Notes under the pieces: generated by a model
What the model was told of the DNA's origin: nothing
Seen by the model: only the letters and a program-made list of their open reading frames with translations
Databases searched by the model: none
Program-made: the position numbers and the translations under genes
NCBI GenBank assembly: GCA_030015575.1
Contig: JASDDO010000001.1
Coordinates: 516,455,772-516,519,771, forward strand
Direction of reading: 5' to 3'
Length of the DNA stretch: 64,000 nucleotides
From: Agapanthus africanus
Lineage: Eukaryota; Streptophyta; Magnoliopsida; Asparagales; Amaryllidaceae
In this document: piece after piece, positions 10,971 through 22,999 of the stretch
Numbering within the stretch: position 1 is the stretch's first letter
Layout of the letters: each line of letters opens with the position of its first letter

Positions 10971-13900
10971 ATGGCCCATGAGTACGTTAGAGTTAAGGAC
11001 TGGATGTATGTGGATTGGAAACAACGTATGCAACCTAAGTTTGTCGCAGGAGTTGCTGCTTTCCTTGAATTTGCACGCGTACATAATAAGATCATAATAG
11101 AGAAGATTCTCTGTCCGTGCGATTGATGTGGCAATAAGTACTGGCAGAAGGTAGAATTGGCAGAGCTTCATATTGTAAAACATGGGTTTACTAGACTTTA
11201 TACAACTTGGAAATATCACGGGGAAGGAGAAGAATGCAGTACTGCGGCAGAAGAAGAAGGAGAACACGATAATGCGACAGGAGAAGAAGAAGAATTCGGT
11301 AATGCGGCAGGAGACGGAAATTTATTTCCATCAGAAGAAATGGAGGATATGGTAGAGGCTGCCCTAGGTGAATCTATTCGTACCGAAGATGACATTCCTT
11401 CCGGTCAAGGACCGCGTGCAGATAAATATGAAAATTTCATGAATGATACTAGGAAACCAATTTATGAGAATGCGAAGTATTCCACCCTCTCATGGTTCGT
11501 CCAACTTTTCCAGATTAAGTGCCTAAATGGATGGAGTAACAAGTCATTCACAATACTTCTTTCGTTCTTGAAAGATTCTATGCCTCCGGGAAATAATGTG
11601 CCCAAAAGCTGGTACGAAGCCTAGAAGATGATGTCTGATTTGGGTCTAAAGTGCGAGAAGATTCAAGCATGTCCTAAAAATTGCGTGTTGTACCGGAAAG
11701 AGAATTCTGATTTGAAAGAGTGTCCAACATGCGGAGAGGCCAGGTATAAGCCGAAAGATTCTGATAAGAAGCCTGATATACTTGTGAAGATAGCACGATA
11801 CTTTCCCATAACACAGAGGCTACAGAGGCTATTCAGGTGCAAGAAAACAGCCGAGGCAATGATTTGGCATCACCGTGCTCCTCCAAGCAAAAATGGAAAA
11901 ATGAGCCATCCAAGAGATTCACCGGCATTGAAGGATTTCGATAGGAGGCACGCAATATTCAGTAGCGATCCTCGCAATGTCCGGCTCGGACTGGCTACTG
12001 ATGGCTTCTGCCTATTCAACTATATGGCTGGAAGTCACAGCACATGGCCCGTTGTAATGATAATTTATAATCTGTCTCCTTGGTTGGCTATGGACCAATC
12101 ATACTTTATGATGCCTCTTCTTATCGACGGACCAAACTCACCCGGGAACAATATCGACGTCTATCTCCGACCTCTGATCGAGGAGTTGAAATCTTTGTTC
12201 ATTGATGGTGTAGAGACATATGATTCAAACACAAATACAACATTCATACTGCGTGCAGCTTTAATGTGGACAATTAATGACTTTCCTGCGTATGGAATGC
12301 TATCAGGTTGGTCCGTACATGGTCACAAAGCATGTCCTCATTGCCATGAACACACAACATCAAAATTCTTGAATTTTAGCAGGAAGGTTTGTTATTGCGG
12401 CCATCGACGTTTTCTGCCTCCAGACCACCCCAATAGGTTAGATACGGTTCACTTTGATGGTCATCAGGAGCTTCTTGGACCTCCATCCCCATTGTCCGGA
12501 GAGGACATGACTGCTAAATGGGATGGTTACAATAACGTGACCTTCGGGATGGATACGACGAAACAGGTCAAACCACAATATTGGAACAAGTTAAGCATTT
12601 TCTTCGAGCTTCCGTACTGGTCTACAAATTCAGTGCGTCATTGGCTGGACGTCATGCATATAGAGAAGGGAGTATCAGAGCACATACTTAACTTGCTTCT
12701 TTGTAAAGACGGGAAATCGAAAGACAACATGAATGCTCGGATGGATCTACAAGAGTGGGGAATAAGAAGTGAATTGCACCCTAGACCGGTAGCGGGTAAA
12801 CCGGGCAAGTTTGTACTTCCCAATGCCGCTTATCATATGTCACAACCGGAGAAGAAAAGATTCCTGCAGGTGTTGCATGATTTGAAAGTCCCCACAGGTT
12901 TCTCAGGATCATTCAGCAAGAAAATAAAAATTGTGAAGGGCAAGATCGATGGGCTAAAAAGTCATGATCATCATGTTATCGTGGAGCACCTTCTTCTATT
13001 AGCCCTCAGGACTTCTCTCCCCGACTCGATTGGTCTAGTAATCAACGACCTATGTTGTTTTTTCAGAGAGTTGTGTGCTAAAACACTGGAGGTTGCGACG
13101 CTGGATAAACTAGAAAATTCTGTTGCCTTGATACTTTGCAAGTTTGAGTGTATTTTCCCACCGTCATTCTTCGATATCATAATACACTTGACGGTTCATC
13201 TTGCAACTGAGGCGAAGTTAGCAGGACCGGTACAATATCGATGGATGTATCCCGTCGAAACGTATGTGTAATTTTTCGTTTCGCGCAATTTATAAATTTA
13301 TTGTTGTCCTGTATGCCCGTATTTATTTATTCAACATATTCTCATTAGGTACCTCTACACTCTTAAGAAGTATATACGCAATAAAAATCGACCAGAGGGT
13401 TCTATCATGCAAGGTTATCTTCTTGATGAAGCAACCACATTTTGTTCCCGCTATCTGGACGAGAACATTGAAACAAGGCTTAACCGACCACGAAGAATTC
13501 AAGACGGGCCATATGGTAAAGCCGAGTATAAGAGGGTAGACACTATGTTTATCAACAAGATATACCAGTTTATCTTGCTTAATAGCGCATGTCTTGAACA
13601 AATTAGAGAGTAAGTTCTTTTGGATTAATTGTTATATCTGTGTTTGTGTGTGTATGAAATGATATAATATTAATGTCACAATTATTTGTCGAAAACAGAA
13701 TTCATTTTAACGAGGTACGTGAGGGGCATCCTGATTGGAATGAAGAACGTTTGGAAAAATAACATCAGGAAAAATTTTGTGATTGGGTCACAGATCATGT
13801 AAGTTATTCGAATAACATTTTATTGCTATCAATTTTAATCTAAACTTGTATCGTTATGTATTTGTCGTAAAATTTGTTTTGTTAGATCCACGATCCGAAC

Positions 13901-14611
13901 TTGTCTGCATCATTTGAGAGTGATTCAAGATGTTTAGCTCAATTTCCTAGTATGGAGGTTGCATATTACAAAGGATTTGGTGTCCTTGGATACAAATTCG
14001 AAGTTAAGGACATAGAAACATCTAGAACCACTCAGAATAGTGGGATTGTGACTGTAGAATCGGACTGTGTGATTTACTATGGGTACTTAAATTGTATACT
14101 CGGCATCCACTATCCCGGACGATCAGAACCCTTTTATATATTCCAGTGTACTTGGTACGATCCGCGAACCGATACGGACAGGTGGAGAAGCAGTCTTGGG
14201 ACTTGGAAAGATGAATATGGATTGACCAGTGTGAACACACTTCGATTTTGCGGTCAGGACGATCCGTTTATCTTTCCGAACCAAGCATTCCAAGTATACT
14301 ACTCACAGTGTTTGAAGCATCCGGGGTGGAGTGTTGTTTGCCGATGGAAACCCAGAGATGTGTACGATGTCCCAAAATACGAGGACAGCGATGAGGACGA
14401 AGAAGAGAGAAGGCTTAAAGTGCTCCGACCGTCTGTTGCGAAGGACGGGTTGTCTTCGACCGATCATAAAGTTACGTGGGTTAGAAATGACATCGACGAT
14501 GAAATCCAAGTAGATATGTATAATGCGCCCACGAAACGAAAAAGGTTATCAGTAATGTTATATTATTACTTCACATTTTACGCTCTATACATATATAGTC
14601 AATACTTTTAA
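10971..14611 (+). pseudogene. TNP2-type CACTA transposase, spliced, with nonsense changes
   Basis: The encoded protein is the transposase that cuts and joins CACTA ends in the nucleus. The start ATG at 10971 begins the transposase-associated N-terminal domain (DWMYVDWKQRMQPKFVAGV, then a CPCD zinc-like motif). The Transposase_21 core follows (about 11940-12500, with LGLATDGFCLFN and IDGPNSPGNNIDVYLRPLIE). Next come DUF4218 (about 12960-13470, with VQYRWMYPVE and NRPEGSI) and DUF4216 (about 14060-14370, with WYDPR and PRDVYDVP). The inferred exons are 10971-13261, 13349-13609, about 13700-13798, and from 13886 to between 14545 and 14611. All introns fit GT-AG. In-frame stops are TGA at 11124, TAG at 11622 and TAA at 13760, so it is a recently disabled gene. 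Confidence 0.9.
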
Positions 14612-14621
14612 TGATTGTCTA

Positions 14622-17493
14622 ATGCGTCCACGAACCGTTTATCTAGATTTGATGACGATGTCGGGAGCAGCGAGGGGCGGCAGAAGCTCCAGCCGCGGCA
14701 GAGGCAGAGGCAGAGGCAGAGCGGTTCTGCCGCCCGGAGAGCTCCGTAGGGAGCTTCAGAGGGCCGGTCTTGCACCCAGATCGGAGATCCCTTCGGATGC
14801 CTCCTTCCGTGTGGATTTTGCCACATCTCCAGGTATACTGCACGCATATCCATTTTGAATGTAATATTACAGATATTCATGCCTATTTATGTCAAAATTA
14901 CATATATTGTCAATGTTTGATTGTCTAGTTGTTGGTGATGCGTCCACATCTGGGACAGAGGCCACCCCCGCTCCTCCAGGTATGTTTATATATCATATAG
15001 TGTATGTATATTGATTTAGAATGCTATATCATAAATACACACATTTCTTTTGCTCTTACTTAGCAATTTTTATTATTGTCTAGCAGTAGGTGGTGACACC
15101 ACCGCACCTGCGGGTATGTTTATATATCCTATAGTGCATGCATATTAATTTAGAACGTTATATTACTGATCTACACATTCTTTTTGCAATTACTTATATA
15201 ATCTATTTTTAATTGTCTAATTATAGGTGGTGTGTCCACATCTTCCGCAGGGGCCACTCCTGCCGCTTCTATACCCTCCGCATCGTCTGCAGGTTAGTAT
15301 GAATAAATTTAAAATATTTATTCATTTTACATATGCTCTATAGAATAAATATGAACTTCATGGAAATTTAGTGTCGATGTTTATTTTCTAGTTGGAGGGG
15401 ATGCGTCCGCATCCGGGACCCCGGTTGTTCCTCACCGGAGGAACTATCGTCCCGCTCGTGCTGCTGCCCAGGCCCAGGCTCGTGCGATAGTCACCGGAGG
15501 TATATATCACACTTGAATTTTCGTTTAACCTTGATTTCTTAATACAACTTTGTCTTATTATTGATTGTCTTGATATTTCGTGCAGACGCGGGGCCTCCCC
15601 ATCCCCAGAGGGGGACTCGAGGCCCGAATCAGTCCCATAGGCTGAGGCCTGACAGAGCTAGGGGGAGGCAGCATTCCCCCTTTTTTTTACCCTTGACTAT
15701 CGCTATACCGGTCCTCATGCCGAGAGGTTCGGCCGGTATTTGGGGGACGAGAGCCGGCTCGTGAAGAACTATCCACTTCACGTTGAGTAGGGCGAGCAGC
15801 ACCTGCGCTCATTCGCCCTCTTCTTTGATCAGGCTCGGGTATGTATTAATATATATTTTCATTTGATCTATCCAATATATTTATTATTAACACTTGCAAT
15901 CTAATAACAATGTTTTTTTTGTATTTTCAGTTGGATTACGATTTTCAGCCTGTAGCCGACCCTGATCACCCGGGGAGGGTGCTCGACCTTCATGCTCTGT
16001 ACAATGGCCTGATGAAGAACATGCAGGCCAAGGTCCGATACAACAGGAATGAGCTGAAGGCTGACTGCTACTCCTTATGGATGGCGACCCCCGAGGCAGA
16101 GAGCGGCCCTCCTATCTACTCCGGCGTTTGCGAGAGTCGAAGTAGAGACATGACCTCTATTGTGCGCTTATTTCGACTCCCAACGCAAACAGGTATGTAT
16201 TTTAAATGTAATTCATTATTTATGATATAATTTATTTCTTTGTGTCTCTTAATTAGAAAACTAAATGTTAATGCGTTGTGCAGAAACAGGCCGCTCAGAA
16301 TACAGAGAACAGAAAGTCGGCGAAGAGGGGTCGCCCCACTTACACAGGTGGCTCGAGGAACATTACTCGAGCCATGGAGTTATCGGTAAATTACAATAGA
16401 CCGACCTTTGTGATATTCTGCAATATTAAGAGTTATTTTCTAATATTTCTAATATTAAGAGTTACTTTCTAATATTGCAGACATCTCGGACCGTGGCGTC
16501 GGGTGGTACACCGAGCGTGCTGTCCGCATATCTTGCCGTCCACGGCACCTCGACAGATCCCGCCACGGGCGAGCTTCGATATCCCGACGTTGCTACCCAG
16601 GAGTACTGCGTAAGTGTTAATATTTTTTCTACCCAAATTTGAAATTTTAGTTTTGGAAGGTTCAAGTTTAAATTTTATACTTATACTTTACTGCTTAATG
16701 TGGGTGTAGGAGCGGGTGGTTTAGCAGGCCCAGGCCTCGGGGATCGATTTTACCGGACAAAGCGATCCGAGGCTGCTGACCCCAGTTCTGGACGGAGGGC
16801 ACCACGGAGGTTAGGAGAGAGGCCGGGGACTAGGCCCTAGCAGGGCCCATATGAGGTTGGACTCCACCCCGGCGGTTACTTCCTCCGTCTCCAGTGACCG
16901 ACGTGTCCATCAGGAACTGGAGAGCTTGAGGGCCACCGTTTAGGAGTTGAACGAGATGCTGGTATGTATACTACTTTATAGTAAAATATCATGTCATATT
17001 ATATAAATATCAACATATCCATAATTAGTACGTAGCTTGAGCTTATTTGGTTTTAGACTTAAGTTTGATTAATCATACATACAGATGTAATTAAAATAAA
17101 CAACAAACTAGATATCCAAACGGGGTTTCGAAATAACTTAATAATGATACGAATTCGAATAATACACATTTCTTACACGCTTATTACACACGTTATGTCC
17201 AGACGCGACAGGGTACATCGGCCGAGCCTTCACATGCATCTCCTTCGGCTGCGGCTCCGCAAACCACTACATCGGCTGCGGTTCCGCAGACAGCTCCTAT
17301 AGCTCCACCGCCCGCTCAGACTCCCGCAGCCGCGGCTCCGCAAGCGACTACCTCGACGGCGGCTGCGCAGACCACATCGCTAGCTCCACAGGCCGCTCAG
17401 ACTCCCGCTCGCGCCGAATTGCAGAGTTTATTGACCGAGGAGCAGGCGCGCGTTATTCTATCGTTATTCAGAGGTGGAGCTGGACCGAACTAG
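14622..17493 (+). pseudogene. CACTA second gene, Transposase_24 (TNPA-like) type, microexons
   Basis: In En/Spm elements the second product binds subterminal repeats and assists TNP2. Eleven GT-AG exons can be read: 14622-14832, 14929-14979, about 15084-15112, 15227-15292, 15392-15499, 15586-15838, 15931-16192, 16284-16385, 16481-16609, 16710-16961 and 17203-17493. The protein opens with an Arg/Gly-rich stretch and continues with short Ala/Ser/Thr/Pro exons. The Transposase_24 core has NYPLHVE and LRSFALFFDQARV, then QNTENRKSAKRGRPTYTGGS, then VLSAYLAVHGTSTDPATGEL. It ends in an Ala/Pro-rich tail and LLTEEQARVILSLF. In-frame TAG codons lie at 15788, 16722, 16812 and 16941. The first exon and start are uncertain. 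Confidence 0.8.
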
Positions 17494-17690
17494 GGTAGCT
17501 TTTTGGTTCTTATTTTTTGAAACATGTATTTATTTATATCATACACATTGTACTACATTTTAAAACGATATTGATATTGGTTTATATTTATATCATGTAT
17601 TATATATATGCGTGAGATATGATTATGAATACCGCGATATATGTTGTGTGATGATTAATTTTATATTTGATTGATGTATATATTATTGTG
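17494..17690. other. CACTA 3' non-coding AT-rich stretch
   Basis: This AT-rich sequence after the second gene's stop probably holds the 3' UTR and polyadenylation region. I see no specific motif that I would stake a call on. Confidence 0.5.
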
Positions 17691-17739
17691 CACAGGGCGG
17701 GAAAAAATCAAGCAGCCCATTTTTTTAAAAAAATACAGA

Positions 17740-18240
17740 TAATATGTACCTACGGATTAATCCGTAGGTACACATGTTGCCCCTACGGCTATATCCGTAA
17801 GGGCAAAATATCAGCAGTAACTGATATTTCCCCCCTGCTCTCAGTACCAGGGGGTTGGGAGTGCCCCTACGGACATATCCGTAGGGGCCATTGCTTAGCC
17901 CCTACGGACTTATCCGTAGGGGCAACATATCAGGATTCCTGATATTTTGCCCCTACGGATAGGTACCTACGTAGATATCCGTAGGGGGTAGAACATGGAC
18001 CTACGGTTATGTCTGTAGGTACATTTAATATATTAAAAAAATCGTAAATAATATAACTTTTTTTACCCTACGGCCTACTCCGTAGGGGCAACAGGACCTA
18101 CACAGAAATCCGTAGGGGCAAGATTTTGCCCGTAGGGGCAAGTTCAGGGCTTCAACTTGCACCTGCGGCCTTTGCACCTACGGGGTATTTTTTCGCCCCT
18201 ACGGATATATCCGTAGGGGCAACCCTTATTTGTAGTAGTG
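17740..18240 (+). repeat. CACTA right subterminal repeats and terminus
   Basis: About ten copies of the CCTACGG/CCGTAGG word occur, many as near-perfect palindromes such as CTACGGATATATCCGTAG. They end in the inverted terminus at 18240. The right cluster is denser and longer than the left one, as in other En/Spm elements. Confidence 0.9.
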
Positions 18241-18243
18241 AAA

Positions 18244-18930
18244 GATTTCGCACCCCACCGAGAAGTGCAATACTTTTAAAAAATGGTGGCAAGGATATGT
18301 TGCTCACCGGCAACATTTTAAGCGAATAAAACGCAAAACTCGACGAGAGCAAAGAAGTGCGACCGAGGAGCATAAAAGAGATATCGGTGACTGTCGCATG
18401 ATCAATACCGGGGGATCGCAAATTCTCACATTCGGGAGCGACTCTGACGAGGAAATGGCTCTTACCCATCTCTTTAAAGAGTCCACCTCGGGAAAAGAGG
18501 AAGAGCCGAAGACCTGCGAAAATATCCGGCTACGTAATCGTACGCTACCCAAAAAGAATCTCGGACCCTCAAATAAAAAAGATAAAGGAAAAGAAAATGT
18601 CTCTGAGGATATCGCCCTAGATGACCAAGTCATGGAAGAGCTAACCGCCAAAGACCCGCCGAAGAAAAATAAGGTGGACTACAACGTTCTGGCGCACTTG
18701 AGGAAGTTACCCTCGCAACTCAGTATTCTCGATGCCCTCTTACTATCAAAAGAAGCAAGAGATTCATTGATCAAAGCGCTACAGGAGCCAGAGCAATTCC
18801 AAGCTTTTCTCGCCGAAGAAAAGATGAAGGACGAGCTGGAGGAAGTACACACAGCCGATATTACCGTCGGCGACGAAGACTTCCTCCTTGGGACGTGCGA
18901 GCACAACCGTCCCCTATATATCTCAGGATA
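18244..18930 (+). mobile_element. Tat-A gag-pro linker after the CACTA insertion
   Basis: The Tat-A reading resumes here after the AAA duplication, with charged, acidic sequence (FGSDSDEEMALTHLFK, then SQLSILDALLLSKEARDSLI). The last part (EVHTADITVGDEDFLLGT) leads into the protease. In Tat elements this segment separates gag from the aspartic protease. Confidence 0.75.
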
Positions 18931-19300
18931 CTGCCACGATATAAAGATTGGAAAAAATCCTGGTCGAAAATGGGTCTTCCGTCAATCTCCTCAACGTGCG
19001 AGTGTTGAAGGAAATCTGCATGAGCGTCCAGTATCTCGCTCGTGATAAGATCACCATCTCAGGTTTTGACTCCCAGTCATCGCGGACTCTCGGGTACGTG
19101 ATATTGACACTACGATTCAGGTTACTTGTCACGGATATTAAATTTCATGTCATTGACGCCAAGACATGCTATAACGCTCTGCTCGGCCGGCCTTGGCTAC
19201 ACGAGTACAACATCATCCCTTCCACACAACATCAGTGTATGAAATACTTTAAGGATGGTCTCAAGTATACCGTAACGGGAGAGCTGAACCTATTCTCCAT
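18930..19300 (+). mobile_element. Tat-A aspartic protease domain
   Basis: The retropepsin-like domain has ILVENGSSVNLL in the active-site position, where relatives carry D-G/N-G-S. It is followed by LGRPWLHEYNIIPSTQHQC, a Tat-lineage signature. The enzyme would process the polyprotein in the particle. A long linker with FGSD-E-E repeats follows to about 20330. Confidence 0.8.
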
Positions 19301-20339
19301 GAACGAAGTTCGTAAGTACGAAGATGCAAAATATTTCCTGCCGGATTTCGAAGACACGGAGAGATGTCACCAACCGGAGAACAAAGCTATCGCCACCATT
19401 CCAGTCTTCGGGAGTGATACTGAAGAAGAGGAAGCGATAGTCTATTCAGGTCCACCTCGGCACAACAAGCCAGGACCGTCCGCTCCTATGTTGATCTTTG
19501 GCAGCGACTCGGAAGATGAGGTCCATGCTATATTCTCTGCTCGGCCTTCAATACGAACATTCGCTGATGAAGAGCAAAGTTTGCAAGTTGCTATAGTTCC
19601 GCCCAAACACCATAAAGAACTGGACGCGCTTGGTACCTATAGTGTGGAAGAGCTGCAAACGTTCTATGTCCCTCCCAGGCGAGAAGGTGAAAAGGCGATC
19701 CTATTCTACCGCTCCGGGGAAACTAAAGTGGAGAAAGAAATCTGGCACGACGCAGATCCTACACTTGACAGGCTCCAGCCCATCCGCCTGCCTAGATATT
19801 ACACAGAAGGCTTGAAAAGGCTATTGAAGCGCCAAGGGATACCCTTCAAACAGACCACTCGAAAAGCTAAGTTCTATGACAGGATCTGGAACGTTCCCGG
19901 AACTCAGCGCAAGTTTCCCAATGGGAGAATGGAAGCAATCGGTCTTAGATACGTTCGATCCAAGAAACGGAAACTACTCTGCGATTGCCATGTCGTACAT
20001 GACTTTGACGAAGAAGGAGATGCTCAATGGGAGAGTGCTAATCCTGAACCAGAAAAAGTCCCCGACGTAAAAATGCCCAGTCCATCGTTCGAAGAACAAA
20101 TGGACAAGCTTATAAGGGAAGCTGGTCAAAAAGTCCGAGATGACCACAATCGCGAAATGGCTATCTATGAGAAAGCCAGGACGCAACGCCTTCTCCAACA
20201 GGCCGCGAAAGATGAAAATGCCGCTCCCTGTCAACCTGTTGTAAAAAAGGCCCGACGCAGAGGCAGAAACAAGTCAAAAAGCGGAAAAGGCATTCAGCAA
20301 CAACAAAGAGGGACCAAGAAGTCACGTGAACGGGAATCG

Positions 20340-20630
20340 AGCGGTCCAGATTTGTCCCTTATGAAAAAGATGAGTCGAGCATACTCTTTTCCTCAAGACA
20401 AGACAAAGAAGATACTTGACATCGCTATAAAACATCAAATGCTTACACTCCCAGAATCCAAGCACCCCGAGCAAGCAGGTGAGGTCTTTCACCCAGACTA
20501 TTGCTCTTATCACCGAGTAATAGGACATCCTCTCGAAAATTGCTTCACCTTCAAGAACTGGGTCGAAGATCAGTATCAGCTCGGCAAGTTCGCTCTATCC
20601 GACAGTTGGAAGATAACTCCGCCGCAGAAG
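20340..20630 (+). repeat. Duplicated YCSYHR module in Tat-A
   Basis: SFPQDKTKK, then YCSYHRVIGHPLENCFTFK and QLGKFAL repeat the gag module seen at 6205-6430 almost residue for residue. The block lies between protease and RT. A Cys-His spacing suggests a metal-binding knuckle. A third copy starts at 7257 and is split by the CACTA transposon. Confidence 0.75.
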
Positions 20631-20859
20631 CATGAACCCAAAGCCACGAGAGCAGAACCAGATCCATATCGGTCTTGGAAGCGGGCTCGTACTTGTCATA
20701 TGATAACAATATCAAAAGAAGACCCTGAGGGTATGGATGATCTTCCCTGGTGCTTCGAAAACAGCGATGACGAGGTGATCTCAGAATTTCCACCAGCGCC
20801 GAAAGAGCTGGAAAATGGAATACACACCACTACAGATAATCTCAAGAAAATTGAGTTGG

Positions 20860-21740
20860 GGACGGCGAACGACCCACGACCGACATTCGTTAGTGAGCTG
20901 TTGTCTAAAGGAAGGGTGGCTTCATTAAAAGACGTGCTTATGCAGCATAAAGATTGCTTCACATGGAACTATTCCGAAATGCCAGGACTAGATCCAGAAA
21001 TTGCTGTGCATAAATTGGCGATATCCCCGGACGTTAAGCCAATCAAATAAGCACCGAGAAGAATGCGGCTCGAGCTTGAGATGAGCATTAACGCCGAGGT
21101 CAAGAAGCTGATCGACTCTGGGTTTATCCAGGAGGTTCAGTACCCTGATTGGATCGCTAACATCGTTCCGGTGATGAAGAAGAATGGGACGGTGCGCATA
21201 TGTGTAGACTTTCGGGATCTCAATAAAGCCTGCCCGAAGGACGATTTCGCAGTGCCAGTCACCGAGCTGATGATAGATAACACATCCACTCACGAGGTTT
21301 TCTCCTTCATGGACGGCTCATCAGGATATAATCAGATAAAGATGCATCCCGAAGACCAGAAGCACACCGCTTTCCGGACCCTTTTGGGTATATTCTGCTA
21401 CAAAGTGACGCCCTTCGGTTTAAAGAACACCGGTGCCACCTATCAAAGGGCCATGACAAAGATCTTCGATGACCTTATATATGAAATCGTCGAATGCTAT
21501 ATCGACGACCTCGTGGTTAAGAGCAAATCATACGAGGAGCATTTAGAGCATCTGAAGACCGTATTTCGACGCCTTCGACAATACAACTTGAAGATGAACC
21601 CTCTCAAGTACGCATTCGGAGTTTCCTCGGGAAAATTCCTAGGATTCATCGTCCGACACCGAGGTATCGAGATAGACCCGTCAAAGATCAAGGCGATCAT
21701 GGAAATGCCTCCGCCAAAGACTCTTAAGCAATTGTGATCT
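20860..21740 (+). mobile_element. Tat-A reverse transcriptase
   Basis: The order is the N-terminal RT lead (TWNYSEMPGLDPEIAVHKLA), FIQEVQYPDWIANIVPV, RICVDFRDLNKACPKDDF, FMDGSSGYNQI, then the catalytic CYIDDLVVKS and FLGFIVRHRGIEIDPSKI. These are textbook Tat-lineage RT motifs. The domain is nearly whole. Confidence 0.93.
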
Positions 21741-21769
21741 CTCCAAGGGAAGCTCACGTATATCCGGCG

Positions 21770-22340
21770 ATTTATAGCCAATCTTTCAGGCAAGTGCCGT
21801 CCTTATAGTCATCTGATGAAGAAAGGAACCCCGTTCGTTTGGGACCACAAATGCCAAGACGCGCTAGACGAAATCAAGCAACACCTGCAGAATCCACCAG
21901 TGTTGGCTGCTCCGGTCAAGGGAAAGCCTCTCATTCTTTATACAACCGCCCTCGAAGGTTCCTTAGGCGCATTATGGGCACAAGAGAATGACCAAGGGAA
22001 AGAAAGAGCTCTCTATTACTTAAGTCGAGTTCTTCTGGGGGTAGAAAGCAACTACTCCCCCATCGAAAAACACTGCCTGGCGTTGATCTTCGCGATAACA
22101 AAACTTAGGCACTATGCATTGGAGCATGAAGTCCGCCTCATATCGAAGGTGGACCCTCTCAAATATTTGATGTCAAAGGCCATATTGACGGGGCGACTTG
22201 CTAAATGGGCCTTTCTTCTGATGGAGTTCTCGATAACTTATCAACCTCTTAAGGCAGTGAAAGGCCAGGCCATCGCCGACTTCCTCGCTGAGCATCCGAT
22301 ACCGGCCGATTCCCCTCTGAATTGTGAGCTGCCAGACTAA
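21770..22340 (+). mobile_element. Tat-A Ty3-type RNase H
   Basis: PFVWDHKCQDALDEIKQHL, then LYTTALEGSLGALWAQEN and SPIEKHCLALIFAITKLRHY match the plant gypsy RNase H that directly follows RT. It degrades RNA in RNA-DNA hybrids during reverse transcription. Confidence 0.9.
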
Positions 22341-22369
22341 CATGCGTTTGATGCGATCGACAGTTGTAA

Positions 22370-22935
22370 TACCCGATGGGAACTCTATTTTGATGGAGCG
22401 TCTTCCATGAAGAAGCGCAAACAAAGCACCCCTATAATCAAATCGAGGGTAGGCCTCATCTTCGTAACTCCACAAGGAGGGATAATGCGCTTTGCTTTCT
22501 CCTTAACAAAGCCTAGGACGAACAATGAAGCCGAATACGAAGCTTTGATAGCAGGCCTCGAGATCGCCATCGACATGGGAATTGAAAACCTCCTCATATA
22601 TGGAGATTCTCAACTGGTCGTCAATCAAGTAAATGGCGACTACCAAACGTGCAAACCCGAACTGGTAAAGTATGGTGAGAGAGTACAGCAATTGCTGACT
22701 CAAATCCCTTCCTACATGCTGGAAAGCATAGCGCGCGCAGAAAATAGCAAAGCAGATGCACTAGCTAAGCTCGCTAAAGAACTGGCCGACGAGAACCTCG
22801 ATGACGTAAGAATCGTGGTACAAAGCCGTCGGGTGCTTGCCCCAGCAGAAATATCTCCGGAATCATCCGAAGAAAAGGGAGCGACTGGGCAAATGGCTAT
22901 GCAAATAAAAGATCAGGAAAAGGCTGAGGATTAGA
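22370..22935 (+). mobile_element. Tat-A second, archaeal-type RNase H
   Basis: WELYFDGASS, then TNNEAEYEALIAGLEIA, IYGDSQLVVNQVNGDYQ and NSKADALAKLAKEL form a complete second RNase H fold of the archaeal type. Among plant Ty3/gypsy elements this extra domain marks the Tat lineage, so it fixes the classification of Tat-A. Confidence 0.93.
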
Positions 22936-22999
22936 GAGAAGCCTTTATAGACTACTTCAAATCCCGCCGAACACCTGAAGATGCGTCCTCAAGACATCA

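Larger units (their letters stand above)
7278..18240 (+). mobile_element. CACTA (En/Spm) DNA transposon, 10,963 bp
   Basis: The ends are CACTACTAAAATAGGGGG on the left and, read inward on the other strand, CACTACTACAAATAAGGG on the right. They are flanked by the 3-bp duplication AAA. Subterminal regions at both ends carry many copies of a palindromic word around CCTACGGAT/ATCCGTAGG. Inside are a 5' exon, a G-rich array, 590-bp repeats, a TNP2-type transposase gene and a second spliced gene of the Transposase_24 (TNPA-like) type. It is structurally complete end to end. The transposase gene carries three in-frame stops and the second gene at least four, so the copy is probably not autonomous. 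Confidence 0.96.
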
